Assembly: GCF_030530945.1 (NCBI RefSeq)
Contig: NZ_JAUMTZ010000013.1
Span: 3,811-50,381 of the forward strand
Direction: 5' to 3'
DNA length: 46,571 bases
DNA from: Kocuria sp.
GTDB lineage: Bacteria > Actinomycetota > Actinomycetes > Actinomycetales > Micrococcaceae
The position numbers were made by a program, and so were the translations under genes. The notes under the pieces were generated by a model that saw only the letters and a list, made by a program, of their open reading frames with translations, made no database searches and was not told where the DNA came from. How positions within the stretch are numbered: position 1 is the stretch's first letter; each line of letters starts with the position of its first letter. Positions 33,179 through 40,387 of this stretch are shown here, in pieces.

Positions 33179-33709
33179 ATGGCAGGCGACACGATCATCA
33201 CGGTGGTTGGCAATCTGACGGCGGACCCGGAGCTGCGGTTCACGACGTCGGGGGCGGCGGTGTGCAACTTCACGGTTGCATCGACGCCTCGGCAGTACGA
33301 CAAGCAGTCGAACGAGTGGGTGGACCAGGAGACGTTGTTCATGCGGTGCTCGGTGTGGCGGGAGGCCGCGGAGAACGTGGCCGAGTCCCTGTCCAAGGGC
33401 AACCGCGTGATCGTTCAGGGCCGGTTGAAGGCCCGCTCGTACGAGACGAAGGAGGGTGAGCGGCGCACGTCCACGGAGCTGGAGGTGGACGAGGTGGGCC
33501 CGTCGATGAAGTACGCGACGGCGAAGGTCACCCGGAACTCCCGTCAGAACGGGCAGGGAGCCCCGCAGGGAGGCCAGTACGCCCAGGGCGGGGGAAACAC
33601 CCGCCAGGGCGCTCCCAGGCCGTCTCAGGGCCAGCCGTGGGGCCAGTCGGGGCAGCAGCAGTCCTCGTACGACTGGGGCACCGGCAACGACCAGGACCCG
33701 CCCTACTGA
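33179..33709 (+). CDS. ssb: phage single-stranded DNA-binding protein
   Basis: A 176-aa SSB. The OB fold covers residues 1-110 (TIITVVGNLTADPELRFTTSGAAVCNFTVAST, FMRCSVWREAAENVAESLSKGNRVIVQGRLKAR), followed by a Gly/Gln-rich linker and the short acidic tip NDQDPPY, a variant of the DDDIPF tail that recruits partner proteins. ATG 33179 has a TTGGAAGGA site. It works with the exonuclease, Sak4-like ATPase and replication proteins upstream. Confidence 0.92.
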   Translation: MAGDTIITVVGNLTADPELRFTTSGAAVCNFTVASTPRQYDKQSNEWVDQETLFMRCSVWREAAENVAESLSKGNRVIVQGRLKARSYETKEGERRTSTELEVDEVGPSMKYATAKVTRNSRQNGQGAPQGGQYAQGGGNTRQGAPRPSQGQPWGQSGQQQSSYDWGTGNDQDPPY

Positions 33710-33725
33710 TCCACCACCCCACATC

Positions 33726-33760
33726 GTGAGCCCTCGCGTCGTCCTGGCGCGGGGGCTCAC
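33726..33760 (+). terminator. 13-bp hairpin after ssb
   Basis: GTGAGCCCTCGCG (33726-33738) pairs with CGCGGGGGCTCAC (33748-33760) with one G-T pair and a 9-nt loop. No T run. It marks the start of the small-gene cluster. Confidence 0.55.
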
Positions 33761-33782
33761 CCACATCTTCGAGGAGACGACC

Positions 33783-33944
33783 ATGCACCCTGACACGAAC
33801 CTGTACCGGATCATATGCGAGCCGCTGGCCCCTGGGCTGAACACCATCGTCGGGGTGGTGGAGTTCGCGGGCATGGCCCTCACCGGTGAGGGCCATGAGT
33901 TGCGCTTCCGGGGCACCGAGCCGCTGACGGAGGTGACCCGGTGA
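33783..33944 (+). CDS. hypothetical phage protein
   Basis: A 53-aa protein with strand-rich composition (LYRIICEPLAPGLNTIVGVVEF). The ATG has a GAGGAGA site; the end overlaps the next gene by 4 nt. Not recognised. Confidence 0.55.
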   Translation: MHPDTNLYRIICEPLAPGLNTIVGVVEFAGMALTGEGHELRFRGTEPLTEVTR

Positions 33945-34414
33945 ACGCGGCGGAGGACCTCGCGCAACGCCTGGAAGCGGCGCGGGAGACGTTGCACGCG
34001 GTGCGCGAGTTCGTGGGCCCTGGGCAGTCGCGGTTCAAGCCGGAGGTGATCGGGGTGTACGAGGCGGCGGTGGTGACGCTGGAGGAAGCGCACGAGCTGG
34101 CGCTTGCCTCGACCCCGCCCCCGGCCCCCGCGAAGCGTGAGCCGAAGGAGGACCCGGCGGAGCGTGCCCGGCGTATCCGCGCATCCCGTGAGCGCCGCCT
34201 GCGGGCGGCGCGGGACCGGGTGGACGCCTACGAGCGGGCACACCCGATCAACGAACACGGGGTCCACACGGCGCCGTCCGTGGCCTCGAACAACTGGCGG
34301 CACCGGAATGCCGCCGTGGACCGGGACCTCGCCGCGTGGCGGCAGTACGAGCACGACACGAAGATCATCCGGCACCTGACCGGACTCATGGAAAAGGAGG
34401 CCCCGGATGCTTGA
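33941..34414 (+). CDS. hypothetical helical phage protein
   Basis: A 157-aa protein from GTG 33941. Almost entirely helical and charged, with a Pro/Ala-rich hinge near 62-70 and a basic stretch RARRIRASRERRLRAARDR near 80-97. NNWRHRNAAVDRDLAAWRQYEHD suggests a coiled coil. No known domain. It overlaps both neighbours. Confidence 0.6.
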   Translation: MNAAEDLAQRLEAARETLHAVREFVGPGQSRFKPEVIGVYEAAVVTLEEAHELALASTPPPAPAKREPKEDPAERARRIRASRERRLRAARDRVDAYERAHPINEHGVHTAPSVASNNWRHRNAAVDRDLAAWRQYEHDTKIIRHLTGLMEKEAPDA

Positions 34415-34589
34415 TCAGCAGCGGGTGCAGCTGACCCGGGCGGTGGCCGTGCTCCTGGACGAGGACGCGGCCACCGTCCCCAACCTGGAGCACCAGAGGG
34501 TGCTGTACGGGGCCACACGGGCCGAACTCGTGGAGATCCTCCACGGGCTCGACACCCAGGCCGCACACGACTACGAGGAGACGACGTGA
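34407..34589 (+). CDS. hypothetical phage protein
   Basis: A 60-aa acidic helical protein (QLTRAVAVLLDEDAATVPNLEHQRVLYGATRAELVEIL). The ATG follows an AAAAGGAGG site inside the preceding gene. Function unknown. Confidence 0.55.
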   Translation: MLDQQRVQLTRAVAVLLDEDAATVPNLEHQRVLYGATRAELVEILHGLDTQAAHDYEETT

Positions 34590-34744
34590 AGTACGAGGTG
34601 AAGATCCGGCGTGACGGGCTGTGGGCGGTGATCGCCCCGTCCGGGCAGGTGGCAGGCCTGTGCCCTACCCGGATGGAGGCCATGACCGCGGCCCGCGGGC
34701 TGTTGGCGTTCAAGGCGTTCGCGTGCCGGGAGGTGGCGGCGTGA
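34586..34744 (+). CDS. small hypothetical phage protein
   Basis: A 52-aa protein from GTG 34586, alternating strand then helix (YEVKIRRDGLWAVIAPSG, RMEAMTAARGLLAFKAF). GTGA overlaps at both ends. Function unknown. Confidence 0.55.
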   Translation: MKYEVKIRRDGLWAVIAPSGQVAGLCPTRMEAMTAARGLLAFKAFACREVAA

Positions 34745-35373
34745 AGGCCACGGTCCACAAGGTGGGTGACCAGTGGGTGGTGGAGTCCAAGGGCCCGGCC
34801 CGGAAGGTGCGGGTGCGGTCCTGGGAGGAGGCCATGCGCGTGGTGGCCGGCCCCACCGGCAAGGAGACGGTGTGTCAGGGGTGCGGGCGCCCCATGAGTT
34901 CCATGCGGAACCGGCCCATCGGCGTGTACCACCAGCGCACCCTGCTGCACTGCCATGTGTGCGTCTACCTCGACCCGTCCCTGGTGGAGGTAGGGCGCCG
35001 CGAGCGTGAGGCCCGGCGTGCGGCGAAACGGGAGGCGGAGGAGAAGGCGCGGGCGGAGCGTGAAGCGGTGAAGGCCGCCCAAGTGGAGGCTCGTGCCGCG
35101 GAGAAGGCGGCTAAGGCGGAACGGGCCCGGGTGCGGGAGGAGGCACGCCGGGAACGCGAGCGGGCCCGCGCCGCCGAGGAAGCCGCACGCGCCGCCCAGC
35201 AGGAGGCCCTGGCCGCAGAGCAGAAGCAGCAGCAGGAACGCGAGCGGGCCCGCGCCGCCCGGCGCACGGCCCAGAAGATCCCACCCGACGCGCTCACCCG
35301 TGACGCCGGGCTGGCCTCATGGCTGGACGCCCGCAACCGGCGCCTCGCACGCCGACAACGAATGACCACCTGA
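34741..35373 (+). CDS. zinc-finger protein with a long charged helix
   Basis: A 210-aa protein. Residues 1-40 are a small strand-rich domain; CQGCGRPM and HCHVCVY give a Cys-x2-Cys pair of pairs at about 45-80. From about 88 to 180 it is a continuous Glu/Arg/Ala/Lys helix (repeated ARAEREA-, RERERARAAEEAAR-type units), as in single alpha-helices or coiled coils. A short basic C-terminus follows. It may bridge a nucleic acid and a partner; this is inference. Confidence 0.6.
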   Translation: MKATVHKVGDQWVVESKGPARKVRVRSWEEAMRVVAGPTGKETVCQGCGRPMSSMRNRPIGVYHQRTLLHCHVCVYLDPSLVEVGRREREARRAAKREAEEKARAEREAVKAAQVEARAAEKAAKAERARVREEARRERERARAAEEAARAAQQEALAAEQKQQQERERARAARRTAQKIPPDALTRDAGLASWLDARNRRLARRQRMTT

Positions 35374-35394
35374 CCCCCGGAACCCCCGGGGGTC
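35372..35394 (+). terminator. hairpin before the dUTPase gene
   Basis: GACCCCCGG (35372-35380) pairs perfectly with CCGGGGGTC (35386-35394) around AACCC; TTCTC follows. It overlaps the preceding stop codon and ends 21 bp before the dUTPase ATG. Confidence 0.6.
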
Positions 35395-35415
35395 TTCTCA
35401 TGCAAGGAGACAGAC

Positions 35416-35841
35416 ATGAACCTCGAACGGCTCGACCCGTACATGCCCGCCCCGTCCTACGCGCACCCCGGTGACGCCGGCCTGGACCTGCACGCAGTCG
35501 GGTTCTTCCGCATCACCCGCACACCGAAGCTGATCCCCACGGGGATCAAGGTCGCGATCCCGGACGGGCACGTCGGCCTGGTGTGCCCTCGCTCCGGGCT
35601 CGCCGCGAAGCACGGGGTGACTGTCACCAACGCCCCCGGGGTGATCGACGCCGGGTACCGCGGGGAGGTGAAGGTCGTCCTCCACCACCAGGGAGCCGAG
35701 GGTGACGCCTACTTCCTGTCCCACGGGGAGCGGTGCGCGCAGCTGCTCATCGTCCCCATCGCCCGCCCCGAGATCACCGTGGTGGACACCCTGGACGCCA
35801 CCGAACGCGGCGCCGACGGGTTCGGGAGCACGGGCCGGTGA
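35416..35841 (+). CDS. dut: deoxyuridine 5'-triphosphate nucleotidohydrolase (dUTPase)
   Basis: Hydrolyses dUTP to dUMP, keeping uracil out of phage DNA and feeding dTMP synthesis. All five trimeric dUTPase motifs are present in 141 aa: DAGLDL 20-25, PRSGLAAKHG 58-67, NAPGVIDAGYRGEV 72-85, ERCAQL 105-110 and the C-terminal RGADGFGSTGR 131-141. An AAGGAGA site precedes the ATG. Confidence 0.93.
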   Translation: MNLERLDPYMPAPSYAHPGDAGLDLHAVGFFRITRTPKLIPTGIKVAIPDGHVGLVCPRSGLAAKHGVTVTNAPGVIDAGYRGEVKVVLHHQGAEGDAYFLSHGERCAQLLIVPIARPEITVVDTLDATERGADGFGSTGR

Positions 35842-36074
35842 TTGTCGAGAACCCGACCGGAGTGCAGGCCCGGCAAGCAGCGCGTCTCGCGCAACACCAC
35901 TACGAGCTGCGGCAGGCGTACCAGTTCACCCGCAACCCCAATGTGGCCGAGGCAATGGCGACCATACAGGCCCGTCGTGAGGACCACCAGACCCGCACCG
36001 GATGGGTCGCCGACTACGACGGCGAGACCACCACCTACCACTACACCGACCCAGCAGAGAGGCCCCAGCTATGA
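35838..36074 (+). CDS. hypothetical phage protein
   Basis: A 78-aa protein from GTG 35838 with GTGA and ATGA overlaps. Helical first half rich in Gln and Arg (ARQAARLAQHHYELRQAYQFT), acidic Thr/Tyr-rich end. Function unknown. Confidence 0.55.
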   Translation: MIVENPTGVQARQAARLAQHHYELRQAYQFTRNPNVAEAMATIQARREDHQTRTGWVADYDGETTTYHYTDPAERPQL

Positions 36075-36553
36075 CCAGGCTCCGAGACACCACCCCCTGG
36101 GCTGTCCAAGACAACTCGGACCCCATCAACCCCGCCCACTACCAGGGCTTCAGCAACGGCGCCCAGGTCATCGACATCACCGAGAACCTCCCGTTCAACG
36201 CGGGCAACGCGGTGAAGTACCTCGCCCGCGCCGGACGCAAGCACGCCGAGACGCACGCGGAGGACCTGCGGAAGGCCCTCTGGTACGTGCGCCGCGAGCT
36301 CGCCCGCATCACCGGGGAACCGGAACCCGAATCCTCCCCGGCGGCCCCGGTGGTCACCCCGGAGATGGTGCAGCTCGTGCTCGACACGTACGCCGAGCAC
36401 GAGGACATCGTGACCCGCGAACGCAAACGCTACTGCGCCGAGTGCGACGCCCCGCTGGTTCACGGGCTCACCCCCGCGGCGCATGCTCGGAATATGGCGG
36501 CCGCCACCCTAGAGGACGCCATCGCGAAGGCGGGCCGAGATGCCCAGGAGTAG
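36071..36553 (+). CDS. DUF3310-domain phage nucleotide kinase-like protein
   Basis: A 160-aa protein. Residues 15-80 are a DUF3310 domain: DPINPAHYQGFSNGAQVIDITENLPFNAGNAVKYLARAGRK, then EDLRKALWYVRREL. This family, related to T7 gp1.7, is common in phage nucleotide-metabolism clusters; gp1.7 is a dGMP/dTMP kinase, but kinase activity here is only possible. The C-terminus carries a lone CAEC pair. It lies after dUTPase and overlaps the nuclease gene. Confidence 0.8.
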   Translation: MTRLRDTTPWAVQDNSDPINPAHYQGFSNGAQVIDITENLPFNAGNAVKYLARAGRKHAETHAEDLRKALWYVRRELARITGEPEPESSPAAPVVTPEMVQLVLDTYAEHEDIVTRERKRYCAECDAPLVHGLTPAAHARNMAAATLEDAIAKAGRDAQE

Positions 36554-36917
36554 GGCAACCGCGAAGGCCGCGGGCGCGTCCTTCGAGCGGCTGATCGCTG
36601 ACCACCTCGCCAAGGTGCTGGACGACCGGATCGACCGCCGGGTGAAGACCGGCGCCGCGGACAAGGGCGACATCGGCGGTGTCCGGGACCGTGACGGCCG
36701 CCGCGTGGTCCTGGAGTGCAAGGACTACGGCGGCCGCCTGCAGCCCCCCGAGTGGCTCCGCGAAGCCCACACCGAGCGCGACAACGACGGCGCCGCCGTG
36801 GGCGTGGTCGTCGCGAAGCGCCGCGGCACCACCGACCCCGGCGCCCAGTACGTGCTGATGACCGTGAACGACCTCGTGCAGCTGCTCGGCGGCACGAGCC
36901 CGAAGGAGGACGCATGA
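36540..36917 (+). CDS. PD-(D/E)XK nuclease, Holliday junction resolvase-like
   Basis: A 125-aa nuclease. Glu16 in GASFERLIADHL, Asp44 in DKGDIGGV and Glu59-x-Lys61 in VVLECKDY form the PD-(D/E)XK site, and the fold order (helix, two strands, helix) fits archaeal-type Holliday junction resolvases and phage analogues. It would resolve branched replication products before packaging. ATG 36540 overlaps the preceding gene by 14 bp. Confidence 0.72.
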   Translation: MPRSRATAKAAGASFERLIADHLAKVLDDRIDRRVKTGAADKGDIGGVRDRDGRRVVLECKDYGGRLQPPEWLREAHTERDNDGAAVGVVVAKRRGTTDPGAQYVLMTVNDLVQLLGGTSPKEDA

Positions 36918-37267
36918 CCGAGTACAAGCCGCAACGCGGGGAACGGGCCGTGTTCCACGGGTTCGCCGTGGGGTCCGTGGAGGTGTTCGTGGCGAACCAC
37001 CTGCCCGTTTTCGCGTCGGTGGGCAAGTACGACTCGCGGGCGCCGGGCATGGTGTGGCACCCGGTCACGGCGCACGGCACGGGCGACGTGCGCCCACTCG
37101 CCCCGGGCACCCAGGCGTGGGCGTGGGACACGCTGTGCGAGGCGAAGCGCCGCCACGAGGCCGGGGAGGACCTGGCACCCATGGCCACGCACGAGCTCGT
37201 GAAGAACGAGAGCAACTCGGGGATGCACCTGGCGCCCATCGAGACGAAGGAGGACCCCTCATGCTGA
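36914..37267 (+). CDS. hypothetical phage protein
   Basis: A 117-aa protein with a strand-rich first half (ERAVFHGFAVGSVEVFVANHLPVFASVGKYDSR) and an acidic, His-rich second half. ATG overlaps the nuclease gene. No recognised domain. Confidence 0.55.
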   Translation: MTEYKPQRGERAVFHGFAVGSVEVFVANHLPVFASVGKYDSRAPGMVWHPVTAHGTGDVRPLAPGTQAWAWDTLCEAKRRHEAGEDLAPMATHELVKNESNSGMHLAPIETKEDPSC

Positions 37268-37386
37268 CCTTGATCCTGGCTTACGCCCTCACCGGCGCGG
37301 CCGCCTGCGGGCTCATGGCCGCGATGGTGGTCCTGCTGGTGGGTGTGGCCCTGTACACCGACTGGCGGGACGGGGTGAGGGCATGA
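37261..37386 (+). CDS. 41-aa membrane protein
   Basis: A single long hydrophobic helix (LTLILAYALTGAAACGLMAAMVVLLVGVALY) followed by a charged tail. It overlaps both neighbours (7 bp and 4 bp) with a GAAGGAGG site upstream. Function unknown. Confidence 0.55.
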   Translation: MLTLILAYALTGAAACGLMAAMVVLLVGVALYTDWRDGVRA

Positions 37387-37697
37387 CGATCCTCCCGCCG
37401 CCACCGAAGCCCGAGCCGCGGCACACGTGCGGCGCCTCAGAAACCGGGGTGCCCAGCATTATGACGCACCAGGCGGGCACGCTCTGGGAATGCCCGGAGT
37501 GTGGGCGCTGGTGGAAGCTCCACACGAGCGGCATGTTCTACGAGCCCGGGTGGACTCCCGTCTCCTGGTACGACGTCCCGGCCCGCCGTCGGATCGCCGC
37601 CCACGAGACCGAGAAGATGCACTACCGCGCCCCCTCGACCGTGGGGACGCGCCACTGGTGGGACTGCCACCCCAACCCCAGGAAGGGACGCCCGTGA
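37383..37697 (+). CDS. hypothetical zinc-binding phage protein
   Basis: A 104-aa protein. HTC (about 14-16) and WECPECGRWW (about 35-44) could hold zinc together with His residues; Trp and aromatic residues are frequent. Overlaps at both ends. Function unknown. Confidence 0.55.
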   Translation: MTILPPPPKPEPRHTCGASETGVPSIMTHQAGTLWECPECGRWWKLHTSGMFYEPGWTPVSWYDVPARRRIAAHETEKMHYRAPSTVGTRHWWDCHPNPRKGRP

Positions 37698-38035
37698 CCC
37701 TCGGAGTCCTCCTGGCCCAGGTCGCCGCGTCCTGGGCCCACCACCAACCGCCCGCCCACGGGTGGACACCAACCGAAAGCGAGACCGACATGACCGAAAC
37801 CCCCGCCCAGCCGACAGCAGTGCCGCTCGGGCACACCGCGCAGATCATGTTGCGGCAGCTCGCCGAGCATCAAGACGCCCGCCCGTTCGACCCCGACAAC
37901 GTGGGAGACGCCCTGCCCGAGTACGAGGTGGCGCGCATGGACGAGTGGCAGCGCCTGGACTCCGCCATGCGCCTTGTCATGGGCAGCGTGCTCACCCGCG
38001 AAGCGTTGCGCGCCTGGCAGGAGGCCACGCCGTGA
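37694..38035 (+). CDS. hypothetical phage protein
   Basis: A 113-aa protein from GTG 37694, which has GGAAGGGA upstream and a 4-nt overlap. An ATG at 37790 would give an 81-aa form that holds the better-ordered helical part (GHTAQIMLRQLAEHQDARPFDPDN, RMDEWQRLDSAMRLVMG). Function unknown. Confidence 0.5.
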   Translation: MTLGVLLAQVAASWAHHQPPAHGWTPTESETDMTETPAQPTAVPLGHTAQIMLRQLAEHQDARPFDPDNVGDALPEYEVARMDEWQRLDSAMRLVMGSVLTREALRAWQEATP

Positions 38036-38238
38036 CCCGCCCGAAGTACCGGGCCTACGTGTGGAAGGACAGATGGGCGTTCGGGGACCACTACTGGCTC
38101 GTGGGTGTGTGGGCAGACGGCGGCCAGGTCGTGTTCCGCCCCAACGCACCCGTTGGCTTCCCGACGCACGCCGAAGCACTCGCCGAAGGGCTGGCTTGGG
38201 CGGCCGAGCTCAACACCCGAGAGAAGGAGGAAGCATGA
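38032..38238 (+). CDS. hypothetical phage protein
   Basis: A 68-aa protein from GTG 38032, strand-rich and aromatic (YRAYVWKDRWAFGDHYWLVGVWADGGQVVF) then a helix. It resembles small single-domain phage proteins of unknown role. GTGA and ATGA overlaps. Confidence 0.55.
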   Translation: MTRPKYRAYVWKDRWAFGDHYWLVGVWADGGQVVFRPNAPVGFPTHAEALAEGLAWAAELNTREKEEA

Positions 38239-38672
38239 GCACGCACGAGAGCATGACCCCGGAACGGCTGGCCGAGATACGGGGGCGGGTGGAAGCGTCC
38301 ACCTGGAACCCGAGCGAACCGTGGGCGATCTACGATGACGGGCTAACCCGGAGCGTGTGGGTCCAGGACGGGGCCACCCTATGCACCTTCGTCGCCGACA
38401 ACTTCTACCGTGGGGAGCCATGCGGGGAGGCGGATGCTCGGCTCACTGCCCACGCACCCCAGGACCTAGCGGACCTGCTGGCAGAGGTGGAGCGGCTGCG
38501 GGCACGGCTCACCGTGGACGACGACATGGCCGAGCGGGCGTCGCGGGCGCTGAACGCGGATGACCCCGAAGCGTACCCCTGGGAAGACATCTCGGAGTTT
38601 GCCCGAACCGAACGACGGAACGACGCCCGTGTCGCCCTCAACGCCGCACTCGGCACCCAGGAGGGGGCGTGA
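38235..38672 (+). CDS. Ead/Ea22-like hypothetical phage protein
   Basis: A 145-aa protein. TPERLAEIRGRVEASTWNPSEPWAIYDDG, then DARLTAHAPQDLADLLAEVERLRARL, is the pattern of small early phage proteins loosely grouped with Ead/Ea22 (an AHxPxDxxxLLxEVxRL segment). Their function is unknown. AAGGAGG precedes ATG 38235. Confidence 0.6.
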   Translation: MSTHESMTPERLAEIRGRVEASTWNPSEPWAIYDDGLTRSVWVQDGATLCTFVADNFYRGEPCGEADARLTAHAPQDLADLLAEVERLRARLTVDDDMAERASRALNADDPEAYPWEDISEFARTERRNDARVALNAALGTQEGA

Positions 38673-39031
38673 GCACCAGCCTTTTCGGCAAGATCACCGG
38701 CAACGTCCTCGACGACCTCGCGTACCTCGTTGCCCGCGGACGATGGGAGACACCCCCGCACCTGCCCTCCCAGCGGGGCGTCAGGTGGGGGGACTACCCG
38801 GAGGCCCGGCGATGCGTGATGGTCGCCACCATCCGCAAGGAGCTCGAAAAGGTGCTCCGCCCCGCGGTCACGGACGAGATGGTGAGTGCCGCCGTCAGTG
38901 CACTCCGCCCGCACCACACCTACCAAGTCGAGAACGGTGAAGCGTGGGTGGACATGGACGGCCCCCTCAAAATGCGGGACGCAATCGAAGCCGCTCTCGA
39001 CGCGGCGACCTACCACAAGGAGAACCGATGA
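38669..39031 (+). CDS. hypothetical phage protein
   Basis: A 120-aa protein from GTG 38669, mainly helical, with Arg/Trp-rich N-terminal half and an acidic end (DEMVSAAVSAL, MRDAIEAALDAATYHKENR). Related in style to the preceding gene product. Function unknown. Confidence 0.55.
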   Translation: MSTSLFGKITGNVLDDLAYLVARGRWETPPHLPSQRGVRWGDYPEARRCVMVATIRKELEKVLRPAVTDEMVSAAVSALRPHHTYQVENGEAWVDMDGPLKMRDAIEAALDAATYHKENR

Positions 39032-39171
39032 TCCAGATCTTGACCATCATCTGCCAGATGCTGACGGTCTGCGCTCTGGCGCTCACCGTCTACTGGCAGC
39101 GGAAAGCAGACCAGCAGCTGAAGGAGGCCGCCAAAACCAGAGCCAAGATCACCGTGCATCACCACCGCTGA
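39028..39171 (+). CDS. 47-aa membrane-anchored protein
   Basis: One N-terminal hydrophobic helix (IQILTIICQMLTVCALALTVYW) and a basic helical tail ending in HHHR. AAGGAGA site upstream; ATGA overlap with the previous gene. Function unknown. Confidence 0.55.
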   Translation: MIQILTIICQMLTVCALALTVYWQRKADQQLKEAAKTRAKITVHHHR

Positions 39172-39189
39172 CCCTCTGACCCAACCCCC

Positions 39190-39216
39190 AGGCCACTCCG
39201 AACCGGCTGGCCTTTT
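39190..39216 (+). terminator. terminator after the small-gene cluster
   Basis: AGGCCA (39190-39195) pairs with TGGCCT (39208-39213) and TTT follows, an intrinsic terminator of modest strength. Confidence 0.5.
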
Positions 39217-39218
39217 CC

Positions 39219-39248
39219 GTGGCCCCCGCACACCCGTGTGGGGGCCAC
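39219..39248 (+). other. hairpin before a membrane-protein gene
   Basis: GTGGCCCC and GGGGCCAC (39219-39226 and 39241-39248) pair, with CACAC/GTGTG pairing inside and a small bulge. No T run. It sits just upstream of the ribosome site for the gene at 39267, in the same position as the other stop-proximal stems of this prophage. Confidence 0.5.
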
Positions 39249-39266
39249 TGTCGTAAGGAGAGAACC

Positions 39267-39485
39267 ATGACCACCTTCACGGTCATCGCCGGGTACTGGC
39301 TGATCGCGGTGCTCGTCGCCACGGTCGCCAGCATCACCGGCGTGTACGCCAACATCTGGCCCGCCACGTCCCGCAGGTGCGCCCGCACCGCGCTGCTCGC
39401 GTTCGCGTGGCCCGCCCTCGTCCTCTACTGGGCGGCCCGGTGGGTGCGCTACATGTGGGGCCTCGCAGAGTGGAGGACCCGATGA
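39267..39485 (+). CDS. 72-aa two-helix membrane protein
   Basis: Two hydrophobic helices (VIAGYWLIAVLVATVASITGVYANI and ALLAFAWPALVLYWAARWV) separated by a basic loop, with a basic tail. TAAGGAGAG precedes ATG 39267; it overlaps the next gene by 4 nt. It is not near a recognised lysis cassette, so holin is not claimed. Confidence 0.6.
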   Translation: MTTFTVIAGYWLIAVLVATVASITGVYANIWPATSRRCARTALLAFAWPALVLYWAARWVRYMWGLAEWRTR

Positions 39486-40201
39486 GCCTGTGCGGCATCT
39501 GCCAAGCCCCCGCCACCGTGGGGTCCATGTGCGCCGGGTGCCTCGCCCGCGCCGAGCTGCGCATCATGGACACCCCGGAACTCCTCCGGGACCTGGACGT
39601 GACCATCACGAAGCAGGCCCGGCAAGCCGCCCCCGGCCCAGGTGGGGGATCGGACCGCATGGTCCTCAACCTCCCCGCCTCCGAGACCGGGGCGGAGCTG
39701 CGCGCCGCGTACCGGGCGTTCGCCGGGAAGCACGACCCCACCGTCCGTGAGACCCTCGACGGGCTCCACGCCACCGCACGGCACCCGGACACCCCAGCCC
39801 GGGTAACCCGCCTGGAGGACGCGTTCAAGGCCGCCGACCGGGCCAGGGACTCCGCACCCGAACGCCGGGTCATCGGCACCTGCCCCTGCGGCCGGCCCCT
39901 GGCCACCACCCGCACGACGGGCACCATCGAGTGCCGGCGCTGCGGGCAACGCTGGGACATCGCCGGAACCTTGGAGGACCGCACCCAGAGGGTCCAGCAC
40001 TGGGAGGTGTCACCCGCGGAGGCTGAGACCTACGTGTGGGCCGCGTACCGGGAGCGCCTCCCCGCGGAGACCGTGCGCACCTGGATCAAGCGTGGCACCC
40101 TCACGAGGGTGTGGCCTGACGCGGAACGGGTGCTGCTCGGGGACGTCATCCGGGTGTGGGAGGAGAAGACCGATCGCGTGACCCACCGTGACGCCGCGTG
40201 A
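39482..40201 (+). CDS. zinc-finger and HTH protein, candidate late regulator
   Basis: A 239-aa protein with a Cys4/Cys7-Cys17/Cys20 zinc finger at the start, a second at Cys134/Cys136-Cys151/Cys154 (GTCPCGRPLA, CRRCGQRWD), and an excisionase-like helix-turn-helix at about 178-227 (SPAEAETYVWAAYRERLPAETVRTWIKRGTLTRV). The central part is helical. It is the last gene before a promoter-terminator region that precedes the late genes, which is where phages place their late activator or antiterminator. That role is inference from position and domains. Confidence 0.65.
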   Translation: MSLCGICQAPATVGSMCAGCLARAELRIMDTPELLRDLDVTITKQARQAAPGPGGGSDRMVLNLPASETGAELRAAYRAFAGKHDPTVRETLDGLHATARHPDTPARVTRLEDAFKAADRARDSAPERRVIGTCPCGRPLATTRTTGTIECRRCGQRWDIAGTLEDRTQRVQHWEVSPAEAETYVWAAYRERLPAETVRTWIKRGTLTRVWPDAERVLLGDVIRVWEEKTDRVTHRDAA

Positions 40202-40221
40202 CCCCCACTGATCTCCAGGGA

Positions 40222-40250
40222 TTGCGGCTCAACGCCTGGACCCGTAGTAT
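40222..40250 (+). promoter_or_regulatory. candidate late promoter
   Basis: TTGCGG (40222-40227) and TAGTAT (40245-40250) are 17 bp apart, and the next 15 bases are unusually AT-rich for this DNA. Transcription would start near 40257 and run directly into the terminators. Confidence 0.6.
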
Positions 40251-40262
40251 GTAGTTAGATCA

Positions 40263-40288
40263 GGTTCCGTCTAGGCGGGGCCTTTTTT
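40263..40288 (+). terminator. terminator T1 of the control region
   Basis: GGTTCCG (40263-40269) pairs with CGGGGCC (40276-40282) with two G-T pairs; six T follow. It starts only about 6 nt after the predicted start of the local promoter, so it probably acts on transcripts arriving from upstream. Confidence 0.65.
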
Positions 40289-40291
40289 CAT

Positions 40292-40324
40292 GCCCCCAAC
40301 GTGTTCGACACGCTGGGGGCTTTT
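40292..40324 (+). terminator. terminator T2 of the control region
   Basis: GCCCCCA-A-CGTGT and ACACG-C-TGGGGGC form a long stem with one internal mismatch around a TCG loop; TTTT follows. From the local promoter it would yield an RNA of about 65 nt. Confidence 0.75.
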
Positions 40325-40387
40325 GCATGTGCTGGCCCCATCTTGGGGGTGGGACCAGCACCGCCCATCGTCGGGAGACGTAGGGCC

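Noticed and set aside
39267..39485. Holin
   Set aside because: Two membrane helices fit, but there is no endolysin nearby and the position is early/middle, not beside lysis genes.
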